Of a stretch of DNA of 22,168 nt, positions 12,942 through 20,850 are shown one piece after another. The notes beneath the pieces are model-generated. The model made no database searches and was not told the DNA's origin. It worked only from the letters and a program-made list of their open reading frames with translations. Location: assembly GCA_002338655.1 (NCBI GenBank), contig DDIU01000026.1, positions 1 through 22,168 of the forward strand, read 5' to 3'. The stretch is from Flammeovirgaceae bacterium UBA1842. Lineage in GTDB: Bacteria; Bacteroidota; Bacteroidia; Cytophagales; Cyclobacteriaceae. The translations under genes were made by a program, and so were the position numbers. The first letter of the stretch is position 1. Each line of letters opens with the position of its first letter.

Positions 12942-15359
12942 TTAGAACGGATACCCAATCCCTATATTGAACACTACAGCTTCCGAACTACCTGTAGTGA
13001 ATGGCGCATCATAGAATCCTTTTGTGAGGATAAACCGCTTTAGTTCGGGGCGTGCAGGGTCATACACTTTTAGCCCTGCATCGACCCTCAGTACCAAAAA
13101 CGAAAAGTCCAGCCGTATGCCAAATCCTGCACCCACAGCGATTTCCTTGAAGAAGCTATCAGCTTTGAATTGCGACCCTGGTCTTGATTCATCGAATTTG
13201 ATTGTCCATGTATTGCCAAAATCCACAAAAAAGGCATAATCAACAAAGCCAACAAGGTTTTTCCGAAGTTCAAGGCTCCCTTCAAAGATTATTTCACCAG
13301 GTTGTTCAAAACTATAATCGATAACATTTTTTACAGTATCAATAGGAGCGTATGATCCTGGACCAAGTCGTCTTGGTCGCCATGCTCTAATGCCATTGCT
13401 GCCACCGGCAAAGAAATATTTCTCATAGGGCAAAATACCGTTGTTACTATAGGGCTTAGCAAAGCCGGCATTAAGTCTATAAGCTACAGTAGTGTTTTTG
13501 TTGACGGGATGTATTTTTCTATAATCGGCATTGAGCTTGTAAAATTTGTAGAATTCCAATTTCTCACGATCTAAAAATCCCGTATTCACAAAATTCAAAG
13601 AGGTGCCACCACTCTCCAAGTACAATCGGAAAAAAGAAGAATTGGTAAAATTTAACCCATAGCTATTGAAATTCCAAGTGGCGCTTCCGTTCATACTGGT
13701 CACCAATGATGGTTTAAAGGCATTGATTAATCGATTCCCGCTCACCGATAAACTATCCAATCTTTCTTGAAATGTGTCTGATACCTCAGATTCGATTAAA
13801 CTGATATCTGTAAGTGTGACCTGATAAAAGGTTGTCCGCTGATTTTGCCAACTATAGGTATTTGTGAAATTTGTGTTTTTACGAATGTATTCTGGCCGTC
13901 TAGTGTAGGTATAACCTGCCAGCAATCTTGTTTTTGGGTTCACTTGCCCTAATTGTTCCTTTATCGAATTACTGATAGGTAATATAAATTGAGGAAAAGT
14001 TAAACCTGCATTTACCCCAGCTTCAATACTGGCATAAATATCATCAGCCCCTGTTACAGAAGCCACCCCCTCAACACCAAACCTACTGCTCATTTCAAAT
14101 ATTTCGAGGCCCCTAAATATGTTCCGCTTCTTAAAAGTTACATTATAAAATGGCCCGGGAAAGCCCTGCGTTACATTTACCCCAACTTCATTGGTCCATT
14201 GATATCTGCTCAAAGGGCTTGTAAAGATATTGGCCACAAGCTGACCACCTACAGAGTCATAGTTGATATTTATAAATCGGAATATGTCCAAATTAGCCAA
14301 CTGACGTTGAGTATTATAGGTTTTTGTTTTACTATAAAGGCTGTCTCTTTTGATGAATATCCTTCGGTTCAATACCTTTTCACTATAACGGTTTTTCTGA
14401 AAACGGTAGGTAATACCTTTATACACCTCCGACTGTATAGCTGACTGTTCCATACCCTTGTCCCTGGTTGAAGATATAAAATTGACGGAGTCAACACGGA
14501 ATATTTTATGGTGATCCCTATTGGCTGGTTGATTTATAAGTGTTTTAACCACCACGTGTTGTGGTTGCAAATAGGCGGTATCCACTTCAAACTCAATGTA
14601 TTGCCTACTAAAATCAAAATACCCGTTGTCTTTCATAAGTAAATCTAGACGTTCCCTTTCTTTTGATAAATTGGACTGTTCATAATTATCACCAATGTTT
14701 ATTAGTTTTTCGGATTGATTTTTTTGAATCAGTTTAGCAATTGCAGTATCTCCAGCCTGGAGAAATAAAGTGTCAATTTTGTAAGGTGGCCCAGATTCAA
14801 TTTTATAGGTAGAGGTTACCCTGTTATGCCGGATTGAAATATTATTTTCAATTTTTGAATTAAAATAACCTTTAGAGTCTAAGTACAGATCAAATCGGTT
14901 TATTGTTGCCTGTGTTTGGGCCGAGTCATAGATTGCAATTGGTTCGCCTATTCTCATCAAGAAGTTTCCATCTGCAATATTTTTGTCCATTTTGGCAATC
15001 TTCTTCTTTTCCCGCTTCTCAAGCCGTTCTATTTTAGTTTTGTTGCTATCAGCCTCTATGATTTTGCGCTCGAATTTTTCTTGTATTTCGGCCTTCTTAG
15101 CCTGGTATTTCTGGATGTCGTAATTTTTTAATCCCCAATAGTAAAACCAAACATAGGTTGAGAATGGAATTATGGGGAACCTTCTATTTGGCTCTTGGGA
15201 ATAAAGCCGATCCAAGTCACTTTTGTTTATATACTTTTCAACCTTTATACTTTGCTTATAAAGTAATTTTTCATCTTCTTTCAGGTACTTTGTGCCGAGG
15301 CATCCTGAGAGTATTAGCGTTGCCAACAGTAGAATTAATTGGTTTTTAACCAGCCTCAA
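12942..15359 (-). CDS. tamL: TamL-type BamA/TamA family outer-membrane lipoprotein
   Basis: An 805-residue Omp85-superfamily protein. It starts with a lipoprotein signal: hydrophobic residues 8-16 and the lipobox LSGC with Cys20. A region with long charged helices (about 80-125) and POTRA-like segments (about 170-330) follow. The C-terminal half is a 16-strand-type barrel with the FFAGGSNGIRAWRPRRLGPGSY motif region (about 650) and a final Phe (GIGYPF). Lipidated TamA homologues are called TamL in Bacteroidota and work with TamB in outer-membrane assembly. The start codon is a TTG at 15359, because no ATG is in frame before the signal peptide. The gene diverges from a methyltransferase, separated by 14 bp, and converges on the E1 gene 18 bp away. 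Confidence 0.88.
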   Translation of the reverse strand: MRLVKNQLILLLATLILSGCLGTKYLKEDEKLLYKQSIKVEKYINKSDLDRLYSQEPNRRFPIIPFSTYVWFYYWGLKNYDIQKYQAKKAEIQEKFERKIIEADSNKTKIERLEKREKKKIAKMDKNIADGNFLMRIGEPIAIYDSAQTQATINRFDLYLDSKGYFNSKIENNISIRHNRVTSTYKIESGPPYKIDTLFLQAGDTAIAKLIQKNQSEKLINIGDNYEQSNLSKERERLDLLMKDNGYFDFSRQYIEFEVDTAYLQPQHVVVKTLINQPANRDHHKIFRVDSVNFISSTRDKGMEQSAIQSEVYKGITYRFQKNRYSEKVLNRRIFIKRDSLYSKTKTYNTQRQLANLDIFRFININYDSVGGQLVANIFTSPLSRYQWTNEVGVNVTQGFPGPFYNVTFKKRNIFRGLEIFEMSSRFGVEGVASVTGADDIYASIEAGVNAGLTFPQFILPISNSIKEQLGQVNPKTRLLAGYTYTRRPEYIRKNTNFTNTYSWQNQRTTFYQVTLTDISLIESEVSDTFQERLDSLSVSGNRLINAFKPSLVTSMNGSATWNFNSYGLNFTNSSFFRLYLESGGTSLNFVNTGFLDREKLEFYKFYKLNADYRKIHPVNKNTTVAYRLNAGFAKPYSNNGILPYEKYFFAGGSNGIRAWRPRRLGPGSYAPIDTVKNVIDYSFEQPGEIIFEGSLELRKNLVGFVDYAFFVDFGNTWTIKFDESRPGSQFKADSFFKEIAVGAGFGIRLDFSFLVLRVDAGLKVYDPARPELKRFILTKGFYDAPFTTGSSEAVVFNIGIGYPF

Positions 15360-15373
15360 TATGTGATGGAATT

Positions 15374-16114
15374 ATGATTTCAAATACTACAGCGAAGTTC
15401 ATAAAATCGCTTCAATTAAAAAAATACCGCAAAAAAGAGCAAAAATTTTTGGTGGAAGGAGAAAAGAGTGTCCTAGAGGTAATTCAATCACGATTTAAGG
15501 TAACGATGATAATGGGTACTGAGGATTTTATATTTAGAAACCGATCTTTATTGACTGCCTTGGAGGTAATCCCAACTACATCTGCCAAACTTCAGGCATT
15601 AGGTACCTTTAAAACCAATGATAGCGCGTTGGCAGTGGTAGAAATTCAACCAGAGGCTAAGTTATCAATACCCACTAATGAGTTCATTCTTGCATTGGAT
15701 GGAGTCAATGATCCCGGCAACCTGGGGACCATCATCCGAATTGCCGATTGGTACGGATTCAAAAATATAATTGCCTCACGAGAAACAGCGGATTTTTACA
15801 ACCCTAAGGTCATTTCTTCCTCTAAAGGGTCTTTTACAAGAATTGGCTTGCACTATTGTGATTTACTTGACACACTAAAGGATTTACATATCCCCATCTA
15901 TGGGACTTTCATGGATGGGGAAAACGTACATGGGATATCATTTAAGAAAAATGGAGTGCTGGTTATGGGAAATGAAGCTAATGGTATTTCTAAAGAAGTT
16001 GAAACCCTAGTAAGTCAAAAGATCACTATTCCCAAATTTGGTGAAGCGGAATCATTGAACGTGGCGATGGCTACTGCCGTCATTTGCGACAATATCCGAA
16101 GGCCGTCCATTTAA
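15374..16114 (+). CDS. SpoU/TrmH-family RNA 2'-O-methyltransferase
   Basis: A 246-residue SPOUT methyltransferase that would transfer a methyl group from S-adenosylmethionine to a ribose in rRNA or tRNA. An N-terminal substrate-binding region (FIKSLQLKKYRKKEQKFLVEGEKSV, about residues 9-33) precedes the knotted catalytic domain. The three motifs are NDPGNLGTIIRIADWYGF (about 111-128, with the conserved Asn and Arg), VLVMGNEANGIS (about 195-206) and IPKFGEAESLNVAMATAV (about 218-235). The exact RNA target is unknown. It is divergent from tamL and so may share a promoter region; its stop interlocks with the smc stop (TTAA, 16111-16114). Confidence 0.95.
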   Translation: MISNTTAKFIKSLQLKKYRKKEQKFLVEGEKSVLEVIQSRFKVTMIMGTEDFIFRNRSLLTALEVIPTTSAKLQALGTFKTNDSALAVVEIQPEAKLSIPTNEFILALDGVNDPGNLGTIIRIADWYGFKNIIASRETADFYNPKVISSSKGSFTRIGLHYCDLLDTLKDLHIPIYGTFMDGENVHGISFKKNGVLVMGNEANGISKEVETLVSQKITIPKFGEAESLNVAMATAVICDNIRRPSI

Positions 16115-19100
16115 GTATCAGCTAACTCCCGGAGGTCAACAGGTATAACCCTTGAAACCCCTTGCTCAACCATCGTAATGCCGTATATAACGTCCGTACT
16201 CGCCATTGTACGCTTGTTGTGCGTCACTATGATAAACTGAGAATCTTTGGAGAAGGTCTTGATGATATTATTGAACTTATCAATATTGGCATCATCCAAT
16301 GGGGCGTCAACTTCATCAAAAATACAGAATGGGGCTGGCTTGATCAAGTAGATAGCAAAGAGGAGGGAAGTGGCCGTTAATGTTTTCTCACCCCCAGAAA
16401 GTTGATTAATGGTCAATGGTTTTTTCCCTTTTGGCTTAGCGATAATTTCAATACTGGATTCCAGTGGGTTGTCAGGGTCACTCAACCTTAGGTCACAGTC
16501 ATCTTCTTCAGTAAATAGGCTCCTAAATACTTTTACAAAATTTGCCTTAATTTTTTCATAAGCTTCCAAGAAGGTTTCTTTCGCCACCGAGTCTATTTCG
16601 CCAATAGTCGCCAGTAGCGATTCTTTGGCTTTAGTAAGGTCTTCACGCTGCTCTATGATGAAATCATTCCGTTCTTTAATTTCATTATAAGCTTCCATAG
16701 CCATTGGGTTAATAGGCCCCATTCGCTCTAGACGGTCTTTTATTTTTGTTACTTCTTCACGAAGCTTATTTTCATCTTTATCAGGTTCAGCACCAGTTTG
16801 GGCTTCGGCTATAAGGTCATCAAGATTGATATTGAACTCCACGGATAGCCTTTCTTTCACTGCACTGAGCTCTAATTTGGTTTCGTTGAGCTTGTTTTGC
16901 AACTCCATAATGATGGCATCGATGCCTTCCCTATTTCGTTGGATCTCGCGTTCACTCTTATCAATTTCATCAATATCGCCACGGAGACTATAGTATTCCT
17001 TCTCGGCTTCATTTACAGCCTGCTCAATACTTTCCTTTTCCTCATACATGGCCACCAATTCGTCATCATTGGTTTCATTTTTGGCTAGCAGAGCCTTTAT
17101 TTCTTCGTCTGTAAGTTTTAAATCCTCTTGATTCTTTTCAATCCGGGCCTTACTACTGTTAAAGGCATCTTGTTTATAGCTAATCTCTTGTGTGACACTT
17201 TTAACTCTATTATCCTGCTGATGGAAAAAGATGTTTTGCTCATTGAATGCTGCCGATTTTTCATTGAGCATTTCATTTTGCTCACTTAAATCTGCTGTGA
17301 GCGACACAAGTTTGGATTCTGATGAAATAAGGTCTTTCTCTTTTTGCTCAAGTTGGGGTTTTTTAATCCCTATTTCAGAGGTAAGTTCATCCACTTTGAT
17401 GATGATATCCTCTTTACGCATATCTGCATCATTAAGCATTTTGCTAAACTGCTCCTGCTTTGTTTTGATTGACACATATTCTTCATGTACGTGCCTTATT
17501 TCCTCCTGCTGTTCTTCAATGATCTCTTTTAAGGAATTGGCCTTTAATTTTTCAATTTCCTTCAATTTGTCTGACAGCCCTTGCTCTACTTCATGAAGTT
17601 TTTTATTCAGCTGCTTTATTTCCTTTTCAAGTTTTTCAAGGTTTTTGGCGCGGCCAATTTTCTTACCTTCAAATAAACCTACTGAACCTCCCGAAAGGCT
17701 GAACCTTCTGCGCGTAACCTTACCGTTTTTTGTGATAAAGGTGTTGCTATCATCTTTGGGTATATTCTTGTATTCGCCTTCGAAAATATATACGCCATCC
17801 AATATGTAAGCCATGAGCTTTCGGTACTTGCCGTCATACTCCATAATTTCTGTAGCATGAAATGCACTGTCATATATTTTGGCATCGGCTGCCACAAATT
17901 TTTCGAATGATTCCAAAATGAAAAAATTGGCCTTGCCCCGCGCTGCATCGCTTAAAATATTAATGGCCTCATAAGCGTCTGCTTCTTTCTCTACTATATA
18001 ATAGTTTAAATAAGGCTCAAGGTAATTTTCAACAGTAACCCTATATTCATCATCACACGTAAGAATATCTGATAGGAGAGGTGCATTTTTATTCCACCCT
18101 GCCTTTTTCTTTAAAAATTTGATGGCTTCAGGGAAACCTTCCAAGCTTTCAACGAGTGATTTGGTGAGGTTATATTCATTTTGTCGTGCATCAAGTTTTC
18201 TGTTGGTCTGCGTAAGTTCCTCACGAATAACCTCAATGGTCTTCTCTGTCGACTGGATTCTATTGTCCAACTCACTCTGAGCCTCTTTATTTTTGACAAG
18301 CGCTTTATTCTTTAAAGTCAACGACTCATTTAGTGTGTTCACTTTAGTATCAAACTCTAACAAACTCGCATTTTGTTCAGTAGAATCTGTGGCGGTTTTT
18401 TCTAGCTCCTGTTTTAGCGAAGAGAGCTGTAATTCTTTTATCTCAACTGATTTTCTCAACTGATATACCTCTTCTTGCTTACTTTTCTGTATTTGCCTTA
18501 AAGTTTCCTGTTCATCGTTCAGTCGGGAAGTTTTTAATTTTTGTGTATCAAAATCTTCTTTTAACAAGGCCACTTTATGCTCGATTTCATTCAGCATTTT
18601 TTCGGCTGATATCCTCTCCTGACTTAGGCTTTCTATACTGAAAGCAGCTCTCTCATTGCTATTTCTATCTTGTTGTATTTGTTCTTTGAGACTCTCTGAT
18701 TTATCATTGAGATACCGGAGACGCTCATTTTTGATCTTCTTCTCACTCTCATACTGGCGTATTTTGCTCACATGTTCATTGAGTGCTTTTTGTCGGGAGG
18801 ACAGTGCCTTTTCCTTAACAATTAGATCCGTTTTAGATTTTTCAAGCTGTGCTTCTTTTTCTTTTACCTGCTTATTGAGACTTATCTTTTTATCATTCTC
18901 ACTTTCTATTTGCTTGCTTAGTGATTGATGAAGTTCCGTTGACTTTTTAATGGTAAGACTAGCAAGAGCGATGCTACATGCTTTATACTCCTCCTTTAGC
19001 TCGTAGTATTTTTCCGTCTGCTTAGCCTGTCGCTCAAGCGATTTCATATTTTTCTCTATCTCAAATAGCAGATCTTCTACACGCTCTAAATCAGCATCGG

Positions 19101-19650
19101 TGTCGGACAGTTTTTTTAGAGTCTCTTTCTTACGTTTTTTAAATTTGGAGATCCCTGCTGCTTCCTCAAACAATCCCCTACGTGAATTATCTTTATCATT
19201 CAAAAGGTCATCTACCATTTTTAATTCAATAATAGAGTAGCTATTTGAAGCGATACCAGTATCCAGAAAAAGGTTTGTAATGTCCTTCAGCCTACATGTA
19301 ACCCCGTTCAGAAGGTATTCGCTCTCACCCGAACGATAATAACGCCTTGTAATAGTAACTTGAGAATACTCTGTTGGAAGAAGGTTCTTGGTGTTGTTAA
19401 AAGTAAGCGATACCTCAGCCAGTTGGGTTGGTTTTCTCTTTTTTGTGCCATTGAAGATCACGTTCTCCATTTTATCGGAGCGGAGTGTCTTACTGCTTTG
19501 CTCACCAAGTACCCAACGTATTGCGTCTACAATATTGGATTTCCCACAACCGTTAGGCCCCACAATCCCTGTGATGCCTTCATCAAAATTAATCGTGACC
19601 TTATCCCCAAAACTTTTGAAACCCTTGATCTCAAGCTTAGCTAGTTGCAT
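16111..19650 (-). CDS. smc: Chromosome segregation SMC ATPase
   Basis: A 1179-residue SMC protein that forms the ATPase ring of the chromosome-organising condensin. The N-terminal head opens MQLAKLEIKGFKSFGDK and has the Walker A GPNGCGKS (about 32-39). Two long coiled coils flank the hinge (about residues 500-650, starting SLEGFPEAIKFL). The C-terminal head has the ABC signature LSGGEKTLTA (from about 1084), Walker B with FDEVDAPLDD (about 1110) and the switch-region His in VTHNK. The start was set at ATG 19648-19650, since MQLAKLEIKGFKSF is the family N terminus; the longer reading frame to 19713 adds 21 non-conserved residues. No scpA or scpB is nearby. The opposite strand has a few Ser/Leu-rich shadow frames only. 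Confidence 0.97.
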   Translation of the reverse strand: MQLAKLEIKGFKSFGDKVTINFDEGITGIVGPNGCGKSNIVDAIRWVLGEQSSKTLRSDKMENVIFNGTKKRKPTQLAEVSLTFNNTKNLLPTEYSQVTITRRYYRSGESEYLLNGVTCRLKDITNLFLDTGIASNSYSIIELKMVDDLLNDKDNSRRGLFEEAAGISKFKKRKKETLKKLSDTDADLERVEDLLFEIEKNMKSLERQAKQTEKYYELKEEYKACSIALASLTIKKSTELHQSLSKQIESENDKKISLNKQVKEKEAQLEKSKTDLIVKEKALSSRQKALNEHVSKIRQYESEKKIKNERLRYLNDKSESLKEQIQQDRNSNERAAFSIESLSQERISAEKMLNEIEHKVALLKEDFDTQKLKTSRLNDEQETLRQIQKSKQEEVYQLRKSVEIKELQLSSLKQELEKTATDSTEQNASLLEFDTKVNTLNESLTLKNKALVKNKEAQSELDNRIQSTEKTIEVIREELTQTNRKLDARQNEYNLTKSLVESLEGFPEAIKFLKKKAGWNKNAPLLSDILTCDDEYRVTVENYLEPYLNYYIVEKEADAYEAINILSDAARGKANFFILESFEKFVAADAKIYDSAFHATEIMEYDGKYRKLMAYILDGVYIFEGEYKNIPKDDSNTFITKNGKVTRRRFSLSGGSVGLFEGKKIGRAKNLEKLEKEIKQLNKKLHEVEQGLSDKLKEIEKLKANSLKEIIEEQQEEIRHVHEEYVSIKTKQEQFSKMLNDADMRKEDIIIKVDELTSEIGIKKPQLEQKEKDLISSESKLVSLTADLSEQNEMLNEKSAAFNEQNIFFHQQDNRVKSVTQEISYKQDAFNSSKARIEKNQEDLKLTDEEIKALLAKNETNDDELVAMYEEKESIEQAVNEAEKEYYSLRGDIDEIDKSEREIQRNREGIDAIIMELQNKLNETKLELSAVKERLSVEFNINLDDLIAEAQTGAEPDKDENKLREEVTKIKDRLERMGPINPMAMEAYNEIKERNDFIIEQREDLTKAKESLLATIGEIDSVAKETFLEAYEKIKANFVKVFRSLFTEEDDCDLRLSDPDNPLESSIEIIAKPKGKKPLTINQLSGGEKTLTATSLLFAIYLIKPAPFCIFDEVDAPLDDANIDKFNNIIKTFSKDSQFIIVTHNKRTMASTDVIYGITMVEQGVSRVIPVDLRELADT

Positions 19651-19791
19651 TAAAAAATTGTAGTTTGAGTATTGTAAATATTTTTTGACCTTCAAAACGG
19701 CCAAAATAGGCAAGTTATGGGAAGATCGAAAGTTCTTGGCTATTCAAATTATTGAAAGAAGCAAGGTCAACAAATTTAAAATTAAAATTGA

Positions 19792-19799
19792 TAAATTTG
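19792..19799 (+). promoter_or_regulatory. -7 promoter box of the 19807 gene
   Basis: TAAATTTG is an exact TAnnTTTG match seven bases before the ATG at 19807. Its last seven bases also pair with CAAATTT at 19771-19777, so the box is one arm of an inverted repeat with a 15-bp spacer. No clear -33 TTTG is seen. Confidence 0.45.
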
Positions 19800-19806
19800 T
19801 CAAACT

Positions 19807-20265
19807 ATGGATGATATTCAATTGATCCTGTATATCGCATTTGTTGTATTTGCGATTGTATCCAGGATGTTAAAAAGTAAGAAGGCTGGTAAGTTAAAGC
19901 CACCGGTTCAAACGGAGCAGGAAACTACAGAACGTGAATTCAGTTTTGAAGACTTGTTGAAGGAATTTACTGAAGGGCCAAAGAAGGAAGAACATCGGGA
20001 GGAAGTAGAGGAGGTTTTTGAGGAAGAATATCAAAACGATGAAGAGGCTGAGAGAATATATCAGGAATCAATAGCCGCTACAGAGCGATATGAACAGATG
20101 GCCAAGGTGTCTGAAGACAGACACACAGGTAATTTCAAGCATTTTGGAGGGTATTCGGAAGAGGATGTAGAAGAGGAAGAGAACGAATATGCTGAACTTT
20201 TTCAAGATCAAAATAGTGCGAAAAGGGCAATTATCTTAAGTGAGATAATAAATAGAAAGTACTGA
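19807..20265 (+). CDS. Small membrane-anchored acidic protein of unknown function
   Basis: A 152-residue protein with one N-terminal membrane helix (about residues 5-21, LILYIAFVVFAIVS), a basic stretch just after it (MLKSKKAGKLK), then a very acidic, low-complexity cytoplasmic tail (for example EEVEEVFEEEYQNDEEAE at about 73-90 and EEDVEEEENEY at about 118-128) and a C-terminal block AKRAIILSEIINRKY, which looks conserved. I do not recognise a named domain, but similar small membrane-anchored proteins with an xIxSEILNRKY-like end occur in Bacteroidota, as far as I recall. It diverges from smc across a 156-bp gap. ATG 19807 follows a -7 box closely. Confidence 0.75.
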   Translation: MDDIQLILYIAFVVFAIVSRMLKSKKAGKLKPPVQTEQETTEREFSFEDLLKEFTEGPKKEEHREEVEEVFEEEYQNDEEAERIYQESIAATERYEQMAKVSEDRHTGNFKHFGGYSEEDVEEEENEYAELFQDQNSAKRAIILSEIINRKY

Positions 20266-20517
20266 AAATAAGCGGTTTAGTTATATAAATGGAAGTTTCG
20301 TTGCTTTTTTTTATTAAAATCGGTACTATTTTAACTAATTTCTTACTTAAAGGGCTAAATTGATGGAATTGGTACATTTTCTATTTGAAACGAAAAAATA
20401 AACCGCCATATTTACTGCTTCGTAGCATGTTGAAAAAATGCAATTTTTATTAGGCAGGTTACTTTGATTTTTTAAACTATATAAATAGCTGTATTTACTC
20501 ATTTTTTAATATAGATA
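20266..20517. other. AT-rich 252-bp intergenic region
   Basis: No ORF is credible here. It holds a long-range inverted repeat, GCGGTTTA (20272-20279) and TAAACCGC (20399-20406), and several T-rich runs. Two near matches to TAnnTTTG occur (TCTATTTG ending at 20387, and TTACTTTG ending at 20465); either could drive the small secreted gene at 20518. I see no convincing terminator for the gene upstream. Confidence 0.5.
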
Positions 20518-20847
20518 ATGTTAAAACATCTTCTTTTAGTTCTTTTGTTTGGTCTTTCAACACAAAGTGGCATTTCACAGTCAAATTGTAATTCTACTTT
20601 TTCTGTAATTGAAAATCCAAAGAACCAATCTTTGCAAATAGAGATTAAAACTAATGGCAACTATATTTGTACATTGTATGTGGTTGAAAATGGGACATAT
20701 GTAGAGGTGGAATCTATAGACGGATACAATGCATCCACTCAGAAAATTGAAAACCTATCAAGAAACAAAGTTTATTTGGTTAAAGTGGAGTTTTTTATAG
20801 AAGAAGGCGTTTGTAGAACTAGAAAATTGGGTGGAATAACATTTTAA
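20518..20847 (+). CDS. Small secreted protein next to an SprB-type adhesin
   Basis: A 109-residue exported protein: signal peptide about residues 1-20 (LLLVLLFGLS, cleavage near GISQ), then a single beta-rich domain of about 88 residues with three cysteines. It has no recognised family. The sequence (SLQIEIKTNGNYICTLYVV, then YLVKVEFFIEEGVCRTR) suggests a small beta-sandwich. Its stop is three bases before the ATG of the large repeat protein, so the two are surely co-transcribed. It may be an accessory surface or secretion factor for that protein. The codon usage is AT-rich, like that of the following gene. Confidence 0.7.
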   Translation: MLKHLLLVLLFGLSTQSGISQSNCNSTFSVIENPKNQSLQIEIKTNGNYICTLYVVENGTYVEVESIDGYNASTQKIENLSRNKVYLVKVEFFIEEGVCRTRKLGGITF

Positions 20848-20850
20848 TTT

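Noticed and set aside
17231..18928. Ser/Leu/Cys-rich open frames on the plus strand opposite smc
   Set aside because: They are antisense shadows of the coiled-coil coding sequence and have no domain features.
19651..19713. N-terminal extension of SMC by 21 residues
   Set aside because: The SMC family begins at MQLAKLEIKGFKSF; the extension is intergenic in character and AT-rich.
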